A stretch of DNA of 57,839 bases from Scleroderma bovista (lineage: Eukaryota > Basidiomycota > Agaricomycetes > Boletales > Sclerodermataceae). A program made the position numbers and the translations under genes. Below, piece after piece: positions 32,057 through 44,700 of this stretch; positions within the stretch are counted from its first letter, which is position 1, and each line of letters opens with the position of its first letter. A model generated the notes under the pieces. That model had not been told where the DNA came from. It was given only the letters and a program-made list of their open reading frames with translations, and searched no databases. The DNA lies in assembly GCA_037178675.1 (NCBI GenBank), contig JAYMGJ010000074.1:1-57839 (forward strand), given 5' to 3'.

Positions 32057-34944
32057 ATGGCCTGCTGGACTGTCGTGTTTGCAAAGATCCTCGCGGATCA
32101 TCGAGCTCAGTATATCGCCCAACGGGGCGACGCCAAGGCTCGGTCGCAGATCCTGCGCGATTGTCGGGATCAAATCTTGAAAACTCCCCAGGCCAATCAC
32201 CTTATGCTGCCAGACAGCATTCGCGCAGTGAGTAACTAAAAATATTAAATCCACTGGCTAGTTTATTACTTACTCGGCTTCCAGGGGATCAGGAAGGAAT
32301 TCATCAAACGTCTTTCTGATTCGGATCGCGAAGATGAAGAGGCCGCCATGGAAGCTTTGGAGACGAGGAACAATCGCACCAGGATTTCTGCCGAGGAGCG
32401 TGAGGCAGCCGCTCGGCCCCAGAAAGCTGGCGAATACAAGAGAGAATGGGATGCCTTCAGAGCGGCTGGTCGACTTTTCAAGGACGAACTGGACGCTCTC
32501 GACAAGTCTTCCAGGGACCAGAAGGATAAGTCCACTTTCGGGAAGAGGACCAAAACTGCCCATGAATGGTTTGATGGGCTGTCGAAGGAGAAGAAGAGGG
32601 AAGCTGAGAAAGTTGCCGTCAAGTGGAATCAGGAGGGGGCACCAAAGCAGCAACAGGTGGTGTGAGCGTTTTTTCATTCATCCAGTCTTCATTTTCACGC
32701 ATCTATATTCTAGCTATCGCAAAAAGAACCTCAAAAAAGTGACAAACGAATTCTTGGGAGTGCTTAGACGTACGATGGGGGTCCACGCCGTCATGTTGGC
32801 GGGTTACGAGAAACATGCGGGCATGGCGACCTCTATGTACGTTGATTTCGGTTTACTTACAAGATAACCTTCGCACTCATCGCCTGTAGCTTCGAAACGG
32901 ATCCCCCCGAATCTCAGTCAAAGGCGTTCTCGACCCATTCGAGCGAGGCCAAGAAATGGGCGACGGAAGGCGCCGATCTTATTGCAGAATATCTGTTGCA
33001 TCGTGGTACGTCATATTAGGTCCAAATGCTTCTCTACTCATACAACTTAAACAGAATCTGATGAGAGCGGGGGGTCGTCCGAGGAGGACGACGATGAAAC
33101 AATTCCTGAAGTCCTGGTGGATCGATCGGGTAATCCGAGGCTTCCAAGTCGACTCGGCTTGAAGCTGAAATCGCAGCAGCTTTTGGTGAGGGAGATATTC
33201 AAGAAGGCATATGGTAAGGTCTCCCTGATTAACGCGTGCTCGCTCCGATTGATTGATACCAATTACCCAGCGAAATTCACCAGATCTTCCAGGGCCTTGG
33301 TGCCTTGGTTGCTACTAACCAAGAATCCAGAAGAGTACATCGACGACTCCTGCTACCCCGACGGCTTTCTTATCCGCGACCCTTCCAAACTCACAAAATC
33401 GAACGTCGACAAACTCTGGCGCCACTGGGAACAGAGAGAAAAGGATAACGAGGTGGTGCTGCGTTTCATTGGTGCTAAACCCGATGATATGCCGGCCCCG
33501 TCCAACGAAAAGCCCAAGCGCCGAGTACGCAAGAGAGCATATGTCGAGATTGATCGCGATTCCTCGGACTATGGTGATGACGACGATGACTACGGCGGAA
33601 ACAAGAGCGAAGATGAAGATGAAGATGACGAGGGCAGTGACGACGGCGACAACGGAACTCGTCGTAGTCCTAGGCGTCCTGGCGGTAGTTCGACTGCTAC
33701 GAAACGCAACGCTGGTCCTCCGAGCGGATCCACCGCTCAAAAGTCCTCGCATGCGAAAGGTACAGTTGGGTCTTCGAGCGGCAGTAAGGCTCAACCTCTG
33801 CCAAGGCTTGTCAAGAAGCCTTCCGCCGTTGAACCTTCGAGCCCAGCCGCTCATAAAGACGATCGCGGCACGTTCCTTCGCGGTCTCTCGACTGATCCCC
33901 GATATGTTGCAATGTTGGAGAAGATGTATCTCCTTCCACCTTTTGTATGAATTATTGGCATTGGTCTGTTGTGTTCTTTACTAACACCAACCGCAGGAAC
34001 CGTCTGAGGAGCCACGACCATCGCTTCCGCGATGGGCCAGCTGGTCCTGGCAGCAAACATATCTGCCTGAGGACATTCACAAGTCGGAAGATTCTTTCCA
34101 GGCGGCGCTTACAGAGCTGAAAAGCTATCCGTGGAAATCATGCAACTATGGCACCGCGGTAGTCTTGGGACTGGGCCTTCTGATTCGCGACTGCTGGAGT
34201 GCCCAGGAGATGGAGCAACCCGAAGATGGGGAGCAAAGAGCGGCCCCCGAGTTTTTATATTCGTCATTGCTTGGAGTCCAGCAGGTGGAAAGAGTGTTTG
34301 CGGAGGTGGATGGCATTTGTTCACAGCTAGATCAGGTGATACTGGCCGAACCAGCTGTAGGTGGAGAAAGTGTGGATGAGAAGGCAAGAAAGAGGAAGGA
34401 AGAGGAGGAAATGAGACATGCCCAGGTGGAAAAGAGGAGACAAGAGGAGGAGAAAACGTGACAGGATGAGGAGAGACAAAGACATGAGGAAGAACAGAGG
34501 CAGGAGGAGGAAAAGAGACAGGAGGAAGAGCAACAGGAGGAAGAGCAACAGGAGGCAGAGCGACGGAGGCAGGAGGAAGAGGAAGAGCGACGGAGGCAGG
34601 AGGAAGAGGAAGAGCGACGGAGGCAGGAGGAAGAACGAGAGAGGCAGGAGGAACAGGAGAAGAAACGAAAGGACGAAGAGGAAAAACGGGAAGCTACGAA
34701 GACGGTGGATGAAGGCTCCAAGCAAGGGGAGGCCGAAACGGCGAAGGAGAAAAAAAAGGGGAAAAAAAGAAAGGCGCGTGAACTGTCTTCCGTCCCATCC
34801 ACCTCCAACAGTAGCGAGCGCGATGAACTGGAATCAGAGGGCCGGCCTGGACCGTCAAAGCGAAAGAAGACAGCTGTGTCAAAGAAGACCAGGTCCTCCA
34901 ACCGCGTCCGTAAGGTTGCGAGGAAACTCCGCGGCTCGTTGTAG
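32057..34944 (+). CDS. Agaricomycete-type nuclear protein with acidic linker and charged helical C-terminus; internal TGA
   Basis: Seven exons join in frame: 32057-32227, 32285-32661, 32714-32836, 32890-33005, 33055-33213, 33271-33944, 33997 onward. The product reaches a TGA at 34459-34461 (694 aa); the same frame then stays open to 34,944, another 160 codons. The N-terminal half has charged helices with HEWFDGLSKEKKREAEKV.WN, then LKKVTNEFLGVLRRTMGVH.VMLAGYE. The middle carries an Asp/Glu run (about 33,565-33,650) flanked by basic and Ser-rich parts. The last exon ends in Glu/Gln/Arg repeats (single-helix-like) and, past the TGA, Lys-rich clusters typical of nuclear signals. I recall similar multi-copy proteins of unknown function in mushroom-forming fungi; this is not verified. 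The TGA may be a nonsense change or the natural stop. Confidence 0.6.
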
Positions 34945-35109
34945 GTCATCTTTCCATTCTCGCCAGCCTTGTTTTGTGTTCGACTTCACTGGACTATTTA
35001 CGCACATCGCCATCTTTACTTGTAGTTGTACATTGTCAACTACCAATATACTGTATACGGACTACGATCATTACTTGTATGTTACATTTCAACATTGGAC
35101 GGATTAGTG
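34945..35109. other. 3' flank of preceding gene
   Basis: A T-rich, pyrimidine-rich stretch follows the last in-frame stop and probably includes the transcript end. No gene was seen. It runs into the right-hand CGGCC-motif array. Confidence 0.35.
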
Positions 35110-37381
35110 TGTAGGATTCCTGATGACATTTGTCCAAAGGTATGGCCCACACTTCATTCATACAAAAGGTCCCAGCACTGGTCCCATAGCTTGCTTGTTG
35201 CGGGATGGGCTGTACTACATAGCCCGGCTGATCTACAGGTACCATTGTTGCACAGCAAAGCCAGTCCTATGTGTTGGGATAGAACAGGCTGTACTCCATT
35301 TGCAATGAGTCACACCTGCGGCCGATCCAATAAGAGGATGGGGCGGCCAGGACCACATCCGCAATGAATCGCAGTCACGCACACCCCGGCCGGTCCCCAA
35401 CCTACTAATCACTGATGTGGATTCGCCCGGCCGATACTATGTACCTGGAGTATGTTACATCCGGGCGGCCTGCGGCATATTTACAATACGCCTTCCACCG
35501 GCCGGTCCATGAGCTACGATACTCTCAGAATTGTAAAGCCAGGCAGCCCATAGCATATCTGCAATCATTCATCATGCCGGCCGGTCCTACATTTACATAG
35601 ACAAAAATTTTTGAAGATTTTTTGCCCAAGCGGCCTACATTATATATGCAATAGCGCGTGGGCCGGCCGATAGCATACCTACAGGACTGTCAAATATATG
35701 AAGTCAGGCGGCCTGTAACATCTTTACCATGTTCCTCATGCCGGCCGCTCCAGCCTCTGCATGACCAACAATCAATTCACTCCTGCCGGCCCTTGCCATG
35801 ATTGCTGCACCTTCCACTGCCGGCCGGGCCAACATCCAGATTGGTTGGAAGATCTTTTGCCCAAGTGGCCTACATTAGGTATGCAATATCACTTGCGCCC
35901 GGCCGATACCATACCTACATGACTCTCAAACATGTGAAGTAAGGCGGCCTGTAACATCTTTACAATGTCCCTCAGGCCGGCCGCCCCTCTACCCCTACAT
36001 GACCATCAGTCAATTCACCCTTCCCGGCCCTTACCATGATTGCAGCACTTTCTACCTCCGGCCAGGCCCCCATCCACGTCGGTTGGAAGATCTTGGGCTG
36101 AAGTGGCCTACATTATATATGTGATAGCACCTGGGCCCGGCCGACACCCTACCTACATGCCTCTCAAAATTGTGAAGTCAGGTGGCCTGTACCATCTTTA
36201 CAATGTCCCTCAAGCCGGCCACCCGTATCTCTACATGACCAACAGTCAATTCACCCTCCCCAGCCCTTACCATGGTTGCAGCACCTTCCATGGCTGGCCG
36301 GGCCACCATCCACGTCGGTTGGAAGATCTTGCGGCCAAGCGGCCTACATTATATATGCAATAGCACCTGGACCCGGCCGACACCCTACCTACATGACTCT
36401 CAAAATTGTGAAGTCAGGCGGCCTGTACCGTCTTTACAATGTCCCTCAAGCTGGCTGGCCATACATCTACATGACCAACATTCAATTCACCCTTCCTGGC
36501 CCTTACCATGGTTGCGGCATATTCCACTACTGGCCGGGCCACCATTCACGTTGGTTGGAAGATTGTGCGCCGAAGCGGTGTACATCATATATGCAATAGC
36601 ACCTGGGCCCGGCCGATACCATACCTACATGGCTCTCAAAATTGTGAATTCAGGTGGCCGGTAACATCTTTACAATATTCCTCCTACTGGCTGGCCCTAC
36701 ACTTACATGGCCCAAAATCAATTCATTCTCACCGGCCTTTATAAGGATTACAGCAGTTTCCTCCTCCGGCCGGTCCCATAACCACATTTGTTGTAAAGAT
36801 TTCTGCCTATGTGGCCTACATATGCAATAGCACATGGGCCGGCCGATACCATATCTCCATTACTCTCAACATTGGGAAGCCAGGCCTGTACCATATTTAC
36901 ACTTCTCCATATCCGTGGCCGGTACCTTAACTATGTTACCTGGTAGATTTTCACACTGGCGGCCCCTACCATGTTTACAATATCTACCTCCTCCAGCTGA
37001 TTCATCATCTCATATGTTGCAACATTCTTGCCTGGGGCGGCCTGTACCATATTGACCATGTGACTATCATTCGGCCAGACCAATAATCATATTCCCGTCA
37101 AGATTACACATAGATGGCCCTCCCAAGTTTACAATATCTACTTCCCCCGGCCCATACCATACCTGCACATGATGTCATATCCGGCCGATCCAATAGCTAC
37201 AATACCTATTGTACTTACGCCTCTCTCGGCCTGTACCATCTCTACGTCCTTCCACTTCCTTGGCCGGTGCGATGGCTACATCTGTCAGAGGTTTTGATTA
37301 TGAGGCGGCCCTTCCCTTATTTACCATATTGATTCACTCGGCCGAACCCATAATCACATTTCTCTCACATCCGACATTCAA
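35110..37381. repeat. CGGCC-motif array, right, with about 235-bp higher-order units
   Basis: A degenerate 22-bp word, roughly CGGCC..TACCAT.TTTACA.T, recurs every 25-35 or 55-60 bp for 2.3 kb, often in CCGGCCG context. From about 35,800 to 36,780 it forms higher-order units of about 235 bp, marked by CCATCCACGTCGGTTGGAAG at about 36,070, 36,308 and 36,541. The array continues beyond the inserted LTR at 39,666. It is very rich in CpG-containing CCGG sites and has no credible gene. Confidence 0.75.
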
Positions 37382-37385
37382 CCGG

Positions 37386-39665
37386 TGTGCGCCTAAGTGA
37401 GGGAAGAGGTCAGAACAACCAACAACCAACACCAAATGACAGCAGTATGTGAGTGGTGGTCTTCCTTTGCGTATCTGGTATCTAATCTCCTGAGGGGGAT
37501 GTGCTGCACGCCTTCAGGCAAGGTGCAGAAGGGAAGGGAAGGGCTTCTGATGGGGAATATATGCGACTGGGGATGGGATTGACTCTTCTTCAGGCTACCA
37601 CAGTAGTTAGGAAGAGTCCTGGGGATGAGGAGCGATGATAGAATGACAATAGGGGGGATATAGCAGTGATGGGACAAGGGGGAAGCAAGGGGATAGTTCC
37701 TGCTTCAAGAATGCGATGGGGAATGATGGGATAGAGTGGACAGAGATGCTAGACTGCGCTTCAGCCTAGAGAAATGATCAGATATCAAGTATATCTGATA
37801 AACAGCAATAATGGAGCTTTAGGCCAGCACTGAGTGACCTACAAGTCCAAGGACAGAGAGGGAGCTTATAGACAGTGAGGGAGAGTGTATGTGGTCGCTT
37901 TATTGAGGGGGAAGCAGACACTTCCTTGCAGCCTTTGGCTGCTGGTTTATATACAGGAGGGGCTGTGGCCCAGTAAGCACAAATGACAAAGTGCTTGGTA
38001 AGAGATTCTAAACAAGCTGCTGAGCCAAAAGAAAGAGCAAAAACATAGGTAAAAAGGGGTGTATAACCAAGAACATGGAAAAATCATTGCATGGGGCCCA
38101 AAAGAGAGGGGGGGAAAGCATGGGATGAGTAGATCGAAGCTAAATGAGCATATGCGATGACATAATGCACATGAATCATAGGGGCATGAGTCATGAATTG
38201 ATAAGCAGCATATAAGCATGATTTGAAGGATGATTGGTAAGTGATTGATAAGGGGAGTAATGGGGATTAGTAATGCCAAGAGGGGATGAATAATGCGCAG
38301 CAGAGTGAGTCAGAGTGAGCCAGAGTGACTCTGTGTGACTCAGAAAGAAGGGAAGCACAACCTATGATTTATTGAACTTTAGATCTGGAAATGAGCTTCT
38401 GAAGCAGTGCCACTGATGGGAGTGGCTGGGGGATAATAGAAGAATTGATCCGACCAAAGGAGCAGTGTCAGGGGGCCTGGAATGACAAGTAGAGCCACAG
38501 CTGGTCACAGAGTGTCACAAATCCCTTGGGTTGAGCTTCTGTAGGGCAAAAACGCGAAGATTGGTGCTCCCCAAGTACAGTCTTCTCTAGAGCAGTAGGG
38601 AGAAGGTTCTGTACTCTGTAAGGGTTCCTAAGAAGGGTTCTAGAGCACTGTTTCATTTGTGTTTGCTGCGGGATAGCAGGGAAGAGAATTGCAAGTAGCG
38701 GATTCGACGTGTCCAGGGAAGCGAGATGAATGATAGTGGGAGATGGATGTGACAGGACTCTGGGACAAAAGGACCATATGCAGAGGACTCAGGAGACACA
38801 GAGACAACCAGGTATGAATCTTCAAGTCTAACGATAGACTTGAGGTGACCAAAGTACGTGCGCGATGCGGGACTGATGAGGAGAATGCGCTGACCGAGAA
38901 CGAGAGGGACTGAGGGAGCAGGCTGGGAAGATATGTGCCAGACAGTGCACAGGAGCTCTGGGAGAGGCTGTCCCAAGAGCAGGACGTAGTTGAGGTCTGC
39001 TGCAATAGCGGAGAAACGTTCCAGAGAAAATGTGGACTCCATAGTGAGCAATAAAGTGGAGGTCTGGATTGTGGGTGAAATATCTCCGTGGGAAATGAAC
39101 GGATTTACGTCGGAACTTGACAGGCAGATAGACCACGGTCTAGGCTTTCTGACCATATAGTCACGTGCTTGATAGCTTCAGAAACGGTGGAGCTATTCAC
39201 AAAATCGGAATGCCGGCACTGGGCGCCTAATTTTGACATTTGGGCACTAAAATTCGTTTCTTCTCTTTCTCCTTCATTGCTCTATTGTTCCTTCTTCTTC
39301 TTTGGTTGCTCTGGTATGGGAGTTGGACTGCAGTTGCTTGCATTCCTTTCTCATACCAAAAACAGTCATCTTCTTTGAATTCTTCTGCTTCTTGGCTGGT
39401 CCTTGTGCGAGTGGTGACTGCTAGACGTTGGCAGTCATTTCTTGCACCAGGATAGTCATTCTTGTGCGATAGATGGCTACGACGAGCTTGTACTCATCCT
39501 TCGCATAAGGATAGTCTTGACTTTGCATGAGAGAGATAGCGAGTGCTGTCTCTATCCCTCAAGTCGGGGCAATCTTTCAACAGATCTTGGGTGTGCATTC
39601 TTTGCATTGATTCATTGGCTAACTTTCTCCATGTTCACAGTACCAAACACCTTTGGTGCGTGACA
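37386..39665 (-). repeat. 2.1-kb LTR family, copy 3, complete (2280 bp)
   Basis: On the minus strand it starts TGTCACGCACC (39,665) and ends GGCGCACA (37,386), with exact CCGG duplications at 37,382-37,385 and 39,666-39,669. The flanks on both sides are the same CGGCC array, so this is a clean solo insertion. TATAAA lies near 37,949 and AATAAA near 37,897 on the minus strand. It is closest to copy 1. Confidence 0.88.
38653..39156 (-). CDS. ORF conserved inside the 2.1-kb LTR (copy 3)
   Basis: A 167-codon frame, the counterpart of the ORF in copy 1. From ICLSSSDVNPFISHGD to the C-terminus (FSSLLSR.KHK) the two differ only by scattered substitutions with no frame change. The conserved start candidate is the ATG of MESTFSLERF. 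The protein would lack recognised motifs, signal peptide or zinc ligands. Because it lies in the LTR upstream of the TATA box, it would need its own promoter. Confidence 0.45.
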   Translation of the reverse strand: MVRKPRPWSICLSSSDVNPFISHGDISPTIQTSTLLLTMESTFSLERFSAIAADLNYVLLLGQPLPELLCTVWHISSQPAPSVPLVLGQRILLISPASRTYFGHLKSIVRLEDSYLVVSVSPESSAYGPFVPESCHIHLPLSFISLPWTRRIRYLQFSSLLSRSKHK

Positions 39666-39960
39666 CCGGCCTGTACTACATATACAATCCATCAATATGT
39701 AGGCCGGTACTATACCTACGTCAGGTGTGATATCGCCAATCCAACCAGCCCTTACTCCATGTGCAGCTTTCTTAGGTCCACAGCCGACCCTCCATCTACA
39801 ATCATCCATGCATTCAGTCTGTACCATATTTACAATATCTTGCTCCATATTTTGATATGCAGGCCACACCTGTATTTGCATAGTCTGATCTCGCCAGCCG
39901 TTGCTATGCTGCGTACGCCGGCCGGCACCGGCTAGACCCACCTTTGCAGGCATTTGTACA
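39666..39960. repeat. CGGCC-motif array, continuation
   Basis: The same degenerate words (GGCCTGTACTACATATACAA, GGCCGGTACTATACCTACGT) continue here after the LTR, ending in CGCCGGCCGGCACCGGC near 39,920. It was one block with the array ending at 37,381 before the LTR inserted. Confidence 0.7.
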
Positions 39961-40129
39961 CATCTGATGACCCACTTTTACGAGGGTCCGTGACTGAATC
40001 ACCTGGTCAATGAGGAATGGAACAAATGGTGCTGAAAAGTGTGAAATTCTGGATCTGATTCAAATTCTGGATCCACTATTGTGTTGCTCATTAAATAAAT
40101 AAATAAAAAATAGAAGAGGGCTTATTACT

Positions 40130-41234
40130 TACTCTTGGGTATAGAAAGAAATCCCAATAAGCTCACAGCTTGACCATGGCCACGGTGTGCACAATTATGC
40201 ACATTCCCAGTACTAATGTAGATTGGTCAATACTCATTATTTCCAGTTGCAACTGAGACAGTGGTTTTATCACTTCCTAGAATGATAGGCACAAACATTG
40301 CACCATGATTTTCTGGGTCCTTTGAGAGTTCATTCTAAAATCAAAGTCAATCAAAAATCATATTAACAAATCCCAACCACTTACACATTGCTCCCATGCC
40401 CAGTTTCCAGTCATGAAATCTGACCAAACTCGCTGATGATTATGACCAAACACTTGATGAGGAGCATAGTCAATAAAATCCTTCAGCTCTGGATTTGATA
40501 GTTGCTTCTGAACCAAAGCTTTTGGATCTCGGATCCACATATCATAGGTTCCTTGCTTCCAAGTTGGCACATTGAAATCCCCATCAGCAAAGCTTTCCAC
40601 ATCAGCATGTTGTATTGAAATGCACTCCCATTTTTCTCCAGGGGAAATATCATCAATCAAGCCATACAGGTCTTCATGGTTGGAAAATGGTGGGGTCCCC
40701 TTTTCATCCAGAGCTGCCAAAACATCCATCAGTTCATCAATTCGACCACCAGGCATTTCATGACAACAAAATAAGAAGTCTGCAAGCTCAAATTGAGCAC
40801 AACTTTGAAATGGGTGCCAGGATCCATGTGTATGATCAGCAGTTGAGCTTGGAATATTACTGGTAGAAGTCTTGGATGGTAGATCTTAACCATCAATATC
40901 ACAAGGTGTACCTAGACTCACCACTCATCAGTCATTTATTACTAGTAGATTTGCATAATTGAACTATCATACCATCCAATACAGGGTGAATTGTAAAATA
41001 GTAAGAACCTTGGGGGTGACCCTGTGCTCCTAAATTTCCTTCTGAACTTCCACCTTCTGAGTTTGAGTTTCCCCCCTAGAAAGGATGTTGACAGGGTTGG
41101 GATGGTCTTTGAATAGTGGTATGAACAGCATTTCTATGTCACACATAAGCTCCTTGTGACACAAAGCCTCTTTGACATGAGGGTGCAACTGGATGTGCAC
41201 AGTAGAACTGATGTGGCTTATATGTTGAAGCCAT
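40130..41234 (-). pseudogene. Plavaka transposase, N-terminal part (copy C)
   Basis: Starts at ATG 41,234 (MASTYKPHQFYC) with a C2H2 finger (C...C...H...H) that is interrupted by TGA at 41139-41141, followed by TAG at 41076-41078. A later exon (about 40,800-40,385) has the family helix and MW IRDPKAL-type motif with LSNPELKDFIDYAPHQV. The exon ending near 40,135 has GAMFVPIILGSDKTTVSVATG and the NVHNCAHRGH-type segment, with another TGA at about 40,233. Homology stops near 40,130, so the catalytic core is missing. It is head-to-head with the partner ORF starting at 41,714. Confidence 0.78.
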
Positions 41235-41713
41235 GGCACCTAGCAAAGCAAAGTTATCTAATAGTAGTTCTATATTAGTCCAAAAGAAGTGATAGTAACA
41301 TCAATAGTACACAATCACAACAGATAGTATTGAGATATCAAACAGTTAGTATCATGAATTGTGAAGATTTGTTATAACATTACCTGGTTTATCACACAAG
41401 CACAAAGTTCCAGCTGTGGGACTTGTAAGTTCATGCAGAAACAATACATGAATCCTATTGACACCTACATGTTTTCAGTCAATGGTACCAAACTACAAGA
41501 ACCCAGAGTTTCTGATTTGCTCAACCCCAACAATGGAGAATAGAATCACACAGGCTACACTACATAAGAAGTTGAACAATGAGTACAAATATGGTGTGAA
41601 TGTTTGTGGTGCAATTTACATTTGTTTGTTGCACGAACACAAAGTTCCGACAGGACTTGTGTTTGTGACACAGACCCATGACCTTCTGTCAACACCTCCT
41701 CCCATTCCTGTCA
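41235..41713. promoter_or_regulatory. Bidirectional intergenic region of Plavaka pair C/F
   Basis: 479 bp between divergent starts. It is A/T-rich, with two imperfect repeats of GCACAAAGTTCC near 41,400 and 41,637. No clear TATA box was recognised. This should contain promoters for both genes. Confidence 0.4.
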
Positions 41714-44700
41714 ATGGTGGTGGCCACTCGACTGAAGAACAAGGATGCTCACCCAGGGATACCTGATCTGCCTAGTCCCAAACAAGCAGGTCAATCTAAA
41801 GTCACGAAGAGGACACAACAGAAGCAGCATGAACTTTCTGTCACGGAGGTGGCTGCTCTTGAGACAGAGTTACTAACAGCCCAGGAACATGCTAAAGCAA
41901 ATGCATGTCAACCTGCCAGCCCTGGTATCAGTAAGAACCCACATAGCCAGACAACAGCAACAGTGGGCAGCCAATGAAAGCCGTCAGTCAATCTTGCCAA
42001 CTCAGGGACAGGTACGTACAACTGCTTTACAATGCAAGTAAAATATACCAAGGGTAAAATGATAACCACAGCATCTCCGAGACAAGATGTCAGAGACGGT
42101 GATCAAACAATGGCCGACGCAACAGCAGAGCAACAGAGTTTGGTTGGTGGACTAACTGGTAATCAAACAGGAGCTGTGGCGGTAACCATGCAGAGTGACC
42201 AATGCAATCTACTCACGGATGGGGAGGCATGCACTGGAAATCAAGACGAGAGCAACAATGAAATGGAATGCATTGTTGGAAACTCAGGTATGCTTACCAA
42301 AATTGTATCTGCACTGGACTTAATCAATTGTCCCAGCAGAAAGGAACGGCAAAGGGGAAAGGGGTCGCTGGAACAGTAATGGATGTGGTTCGTCTGCAGA
42401 AAGAAGCACTGAGGAAAAACTCGTGTCAGCCCATTGAAGGTACAACATCCACTCCACCTACCAAAAGCCTTGGTAACAGAGAGTTTTCAGAGGACAACAA
42501 AGATGACAGAGGAGGAAGACAAGGTGTTGGAGAGAGTGAAGGGAGCATGGAGAAGGGAAAGAGAAGAGCTGACAACGAGGCCAATGAGGCTGTGGACCAG
42601 GACAGCACGAAGAGGAAGATGCCTGCAAAAGGCAATTTTGAATCCGATTCGTCTGAGTCACCTCCATGGAAAGTGACTTGTTTCACACATGTTCGTTTGG
42701 TTTCTAACTCACCACCTTTGCTCTACTATGGACTTAATCTGCACCCCCGTTGTTTCTATTGTTTATCACAGACCTCTGAAGAAGAAAAACCAGTTGAGTC
42801 TCCCTCCCGTGTCTGAACACTGTGTGCCAACTTCAGGCTTCCTTCCCAACTGGAAGCCTGATGTTCGCCGTAGTTCAACACAATCCCAGCCATCTGCGTC
42901 AAACATGAATCCCTCGAAACACCCAAGTAAGTCAGGCTTCTTTTTAGGGTCTTATACTCACTTTCAACGCTTTTAGCACTTAGCATGACTTGTACTCAAC
43001 CCAGTAAGTTATTTATCACATTCCATCTATTATCACCATTAATTATGAACCTTAGCCCTTACCTACCAACCTTACAGTGGACTCACAGATCAAGTCAACT
43101 TGAACGTTGACGATTCTAACATGCAGTCGGATGAAGAGTACGAGCCACCCTCTCCATCGTGGTACAACCCTCCTTACTCTTCATCACCTATCATTCAGTT
43201 CTCTCGCCCATCCCAACATTTGGGGGCAGTGGTCCTGGGTGCTGGACCTGACAAGGTAATGCTGGAGCACAACAGCACTTGTGGACAGTTGGGTCAAGAC
43301 CAAGAAATGGGACAGAATGGCAAAGCAAAGGGAAATGAACACAAGCACGGAGATGACAAGGAAGATGTCAGATCCAAAATGACTGCAAGCAGGCTGCCAC
43401 CAAAGGTAAAGTATTTACATTACTTGAGACTATGTACCTGCATTCACTGATACTCCGTGAAGGTGGCGCCACCACGCTCATTGGCGTGTAAGGTGAACGT
43501 TGAAACAAATACACCCACATCGCGTTGAGGTGTGGCCCAACGCAGTGTGCCTTCCATGTCTGCACAGAGAGGCCAGGCAATGTCCACCAGTGTGGGTCGT
43601 CCACAGGCTGCCCAAGATCAGCAAGGAGTTCCAACTCATGGCAATGCCGGTGATGGGGAGGGCCAGCAAGTCCCAAGCAATCTACCCAAAGTAAGTACTA
43701 CGTTGATTTCAACCATCTATTCATGGTTGTCAGCCGCCTGTGAAGGTAACACGACCGGCCACCTTAATGCACAAGGTACCAAATACTACGTCACAACATA
43801 ATTCAACTCCTGCACTCCATGCAGCAGCTGCCACTGACATGGCTCATCAACGAGATGGTGACCAAGAGATGCTGAGTGATGACGAAGATGGCTATGACCA
43901 AGAGGAAGATCGACAGCCTGGAAGATGAAAGAGGCACAAAGCATGGACGTTCCACAATGTGGACCTCCCTGGCCTCCCAGGTTTGATGTCAAAATGGCAG
44001 GGCATATATCTTCCATGCTGGTTTCAATATATTGCAACAGTCGACAACATTTGGAACCTTGGCCACCCAGAGCACCTTGCCACAGCACAAACTCTCTGGT
44101 GTCACCTAATGCCAAATGTTCGCCATACCCTTGCTCTTAGTGACGAGCCCGTTTTCTATTTGGTATACTTTCTGTTATTTTACTGCCCCATGGCTAATCT
44201 TTTTTATTCGTAGTTGAAGCAATGCATGTACGAATGGCGCAGTGGAATGGGTGATCAAGCTGTGAAAGCTGTGAATGCCTTTTTTGATCGATACAAAGAG
44301 TTTACCCCCCCCAATGTGTGTGCAGGGTATGCCACCTGAGTGGCCCCCAAACCTGAGGAACACATCAATCAGTACAAATGGAAGGTTTTCGTCCCGCCAC
44401 AGTTAATTCCATATATGTGGCAGGCGGTTGACGAAAGTAACCCTGAAAACCTGGTATGTTACATTGATTAATATTTGATGGTGCTCATATCCCATTTAGG
44501 TTGCACAGGGTCTATTTCAGCATGAGTGTATCCTGGATACCTTTGCATTCTTTCTTGAGAGTACTCAGAATGTTCCGAGCAATGTTCATACTCGCAAATA
44601 CCCTTGTGCTGCCCTTGCACTTGCAACTGTGGCTGTATGTGCACCTCCCCCTTTGTGATTTCAGCTGACTATTATAACTTATAGGTCAAGAGAGCATTCC

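Noticed and set aside
35026..37400. Several frames of 60-130 codons in the right array
   Set aside because: They track the repeated CGGCC words and repeat among themselves; not independent genes.
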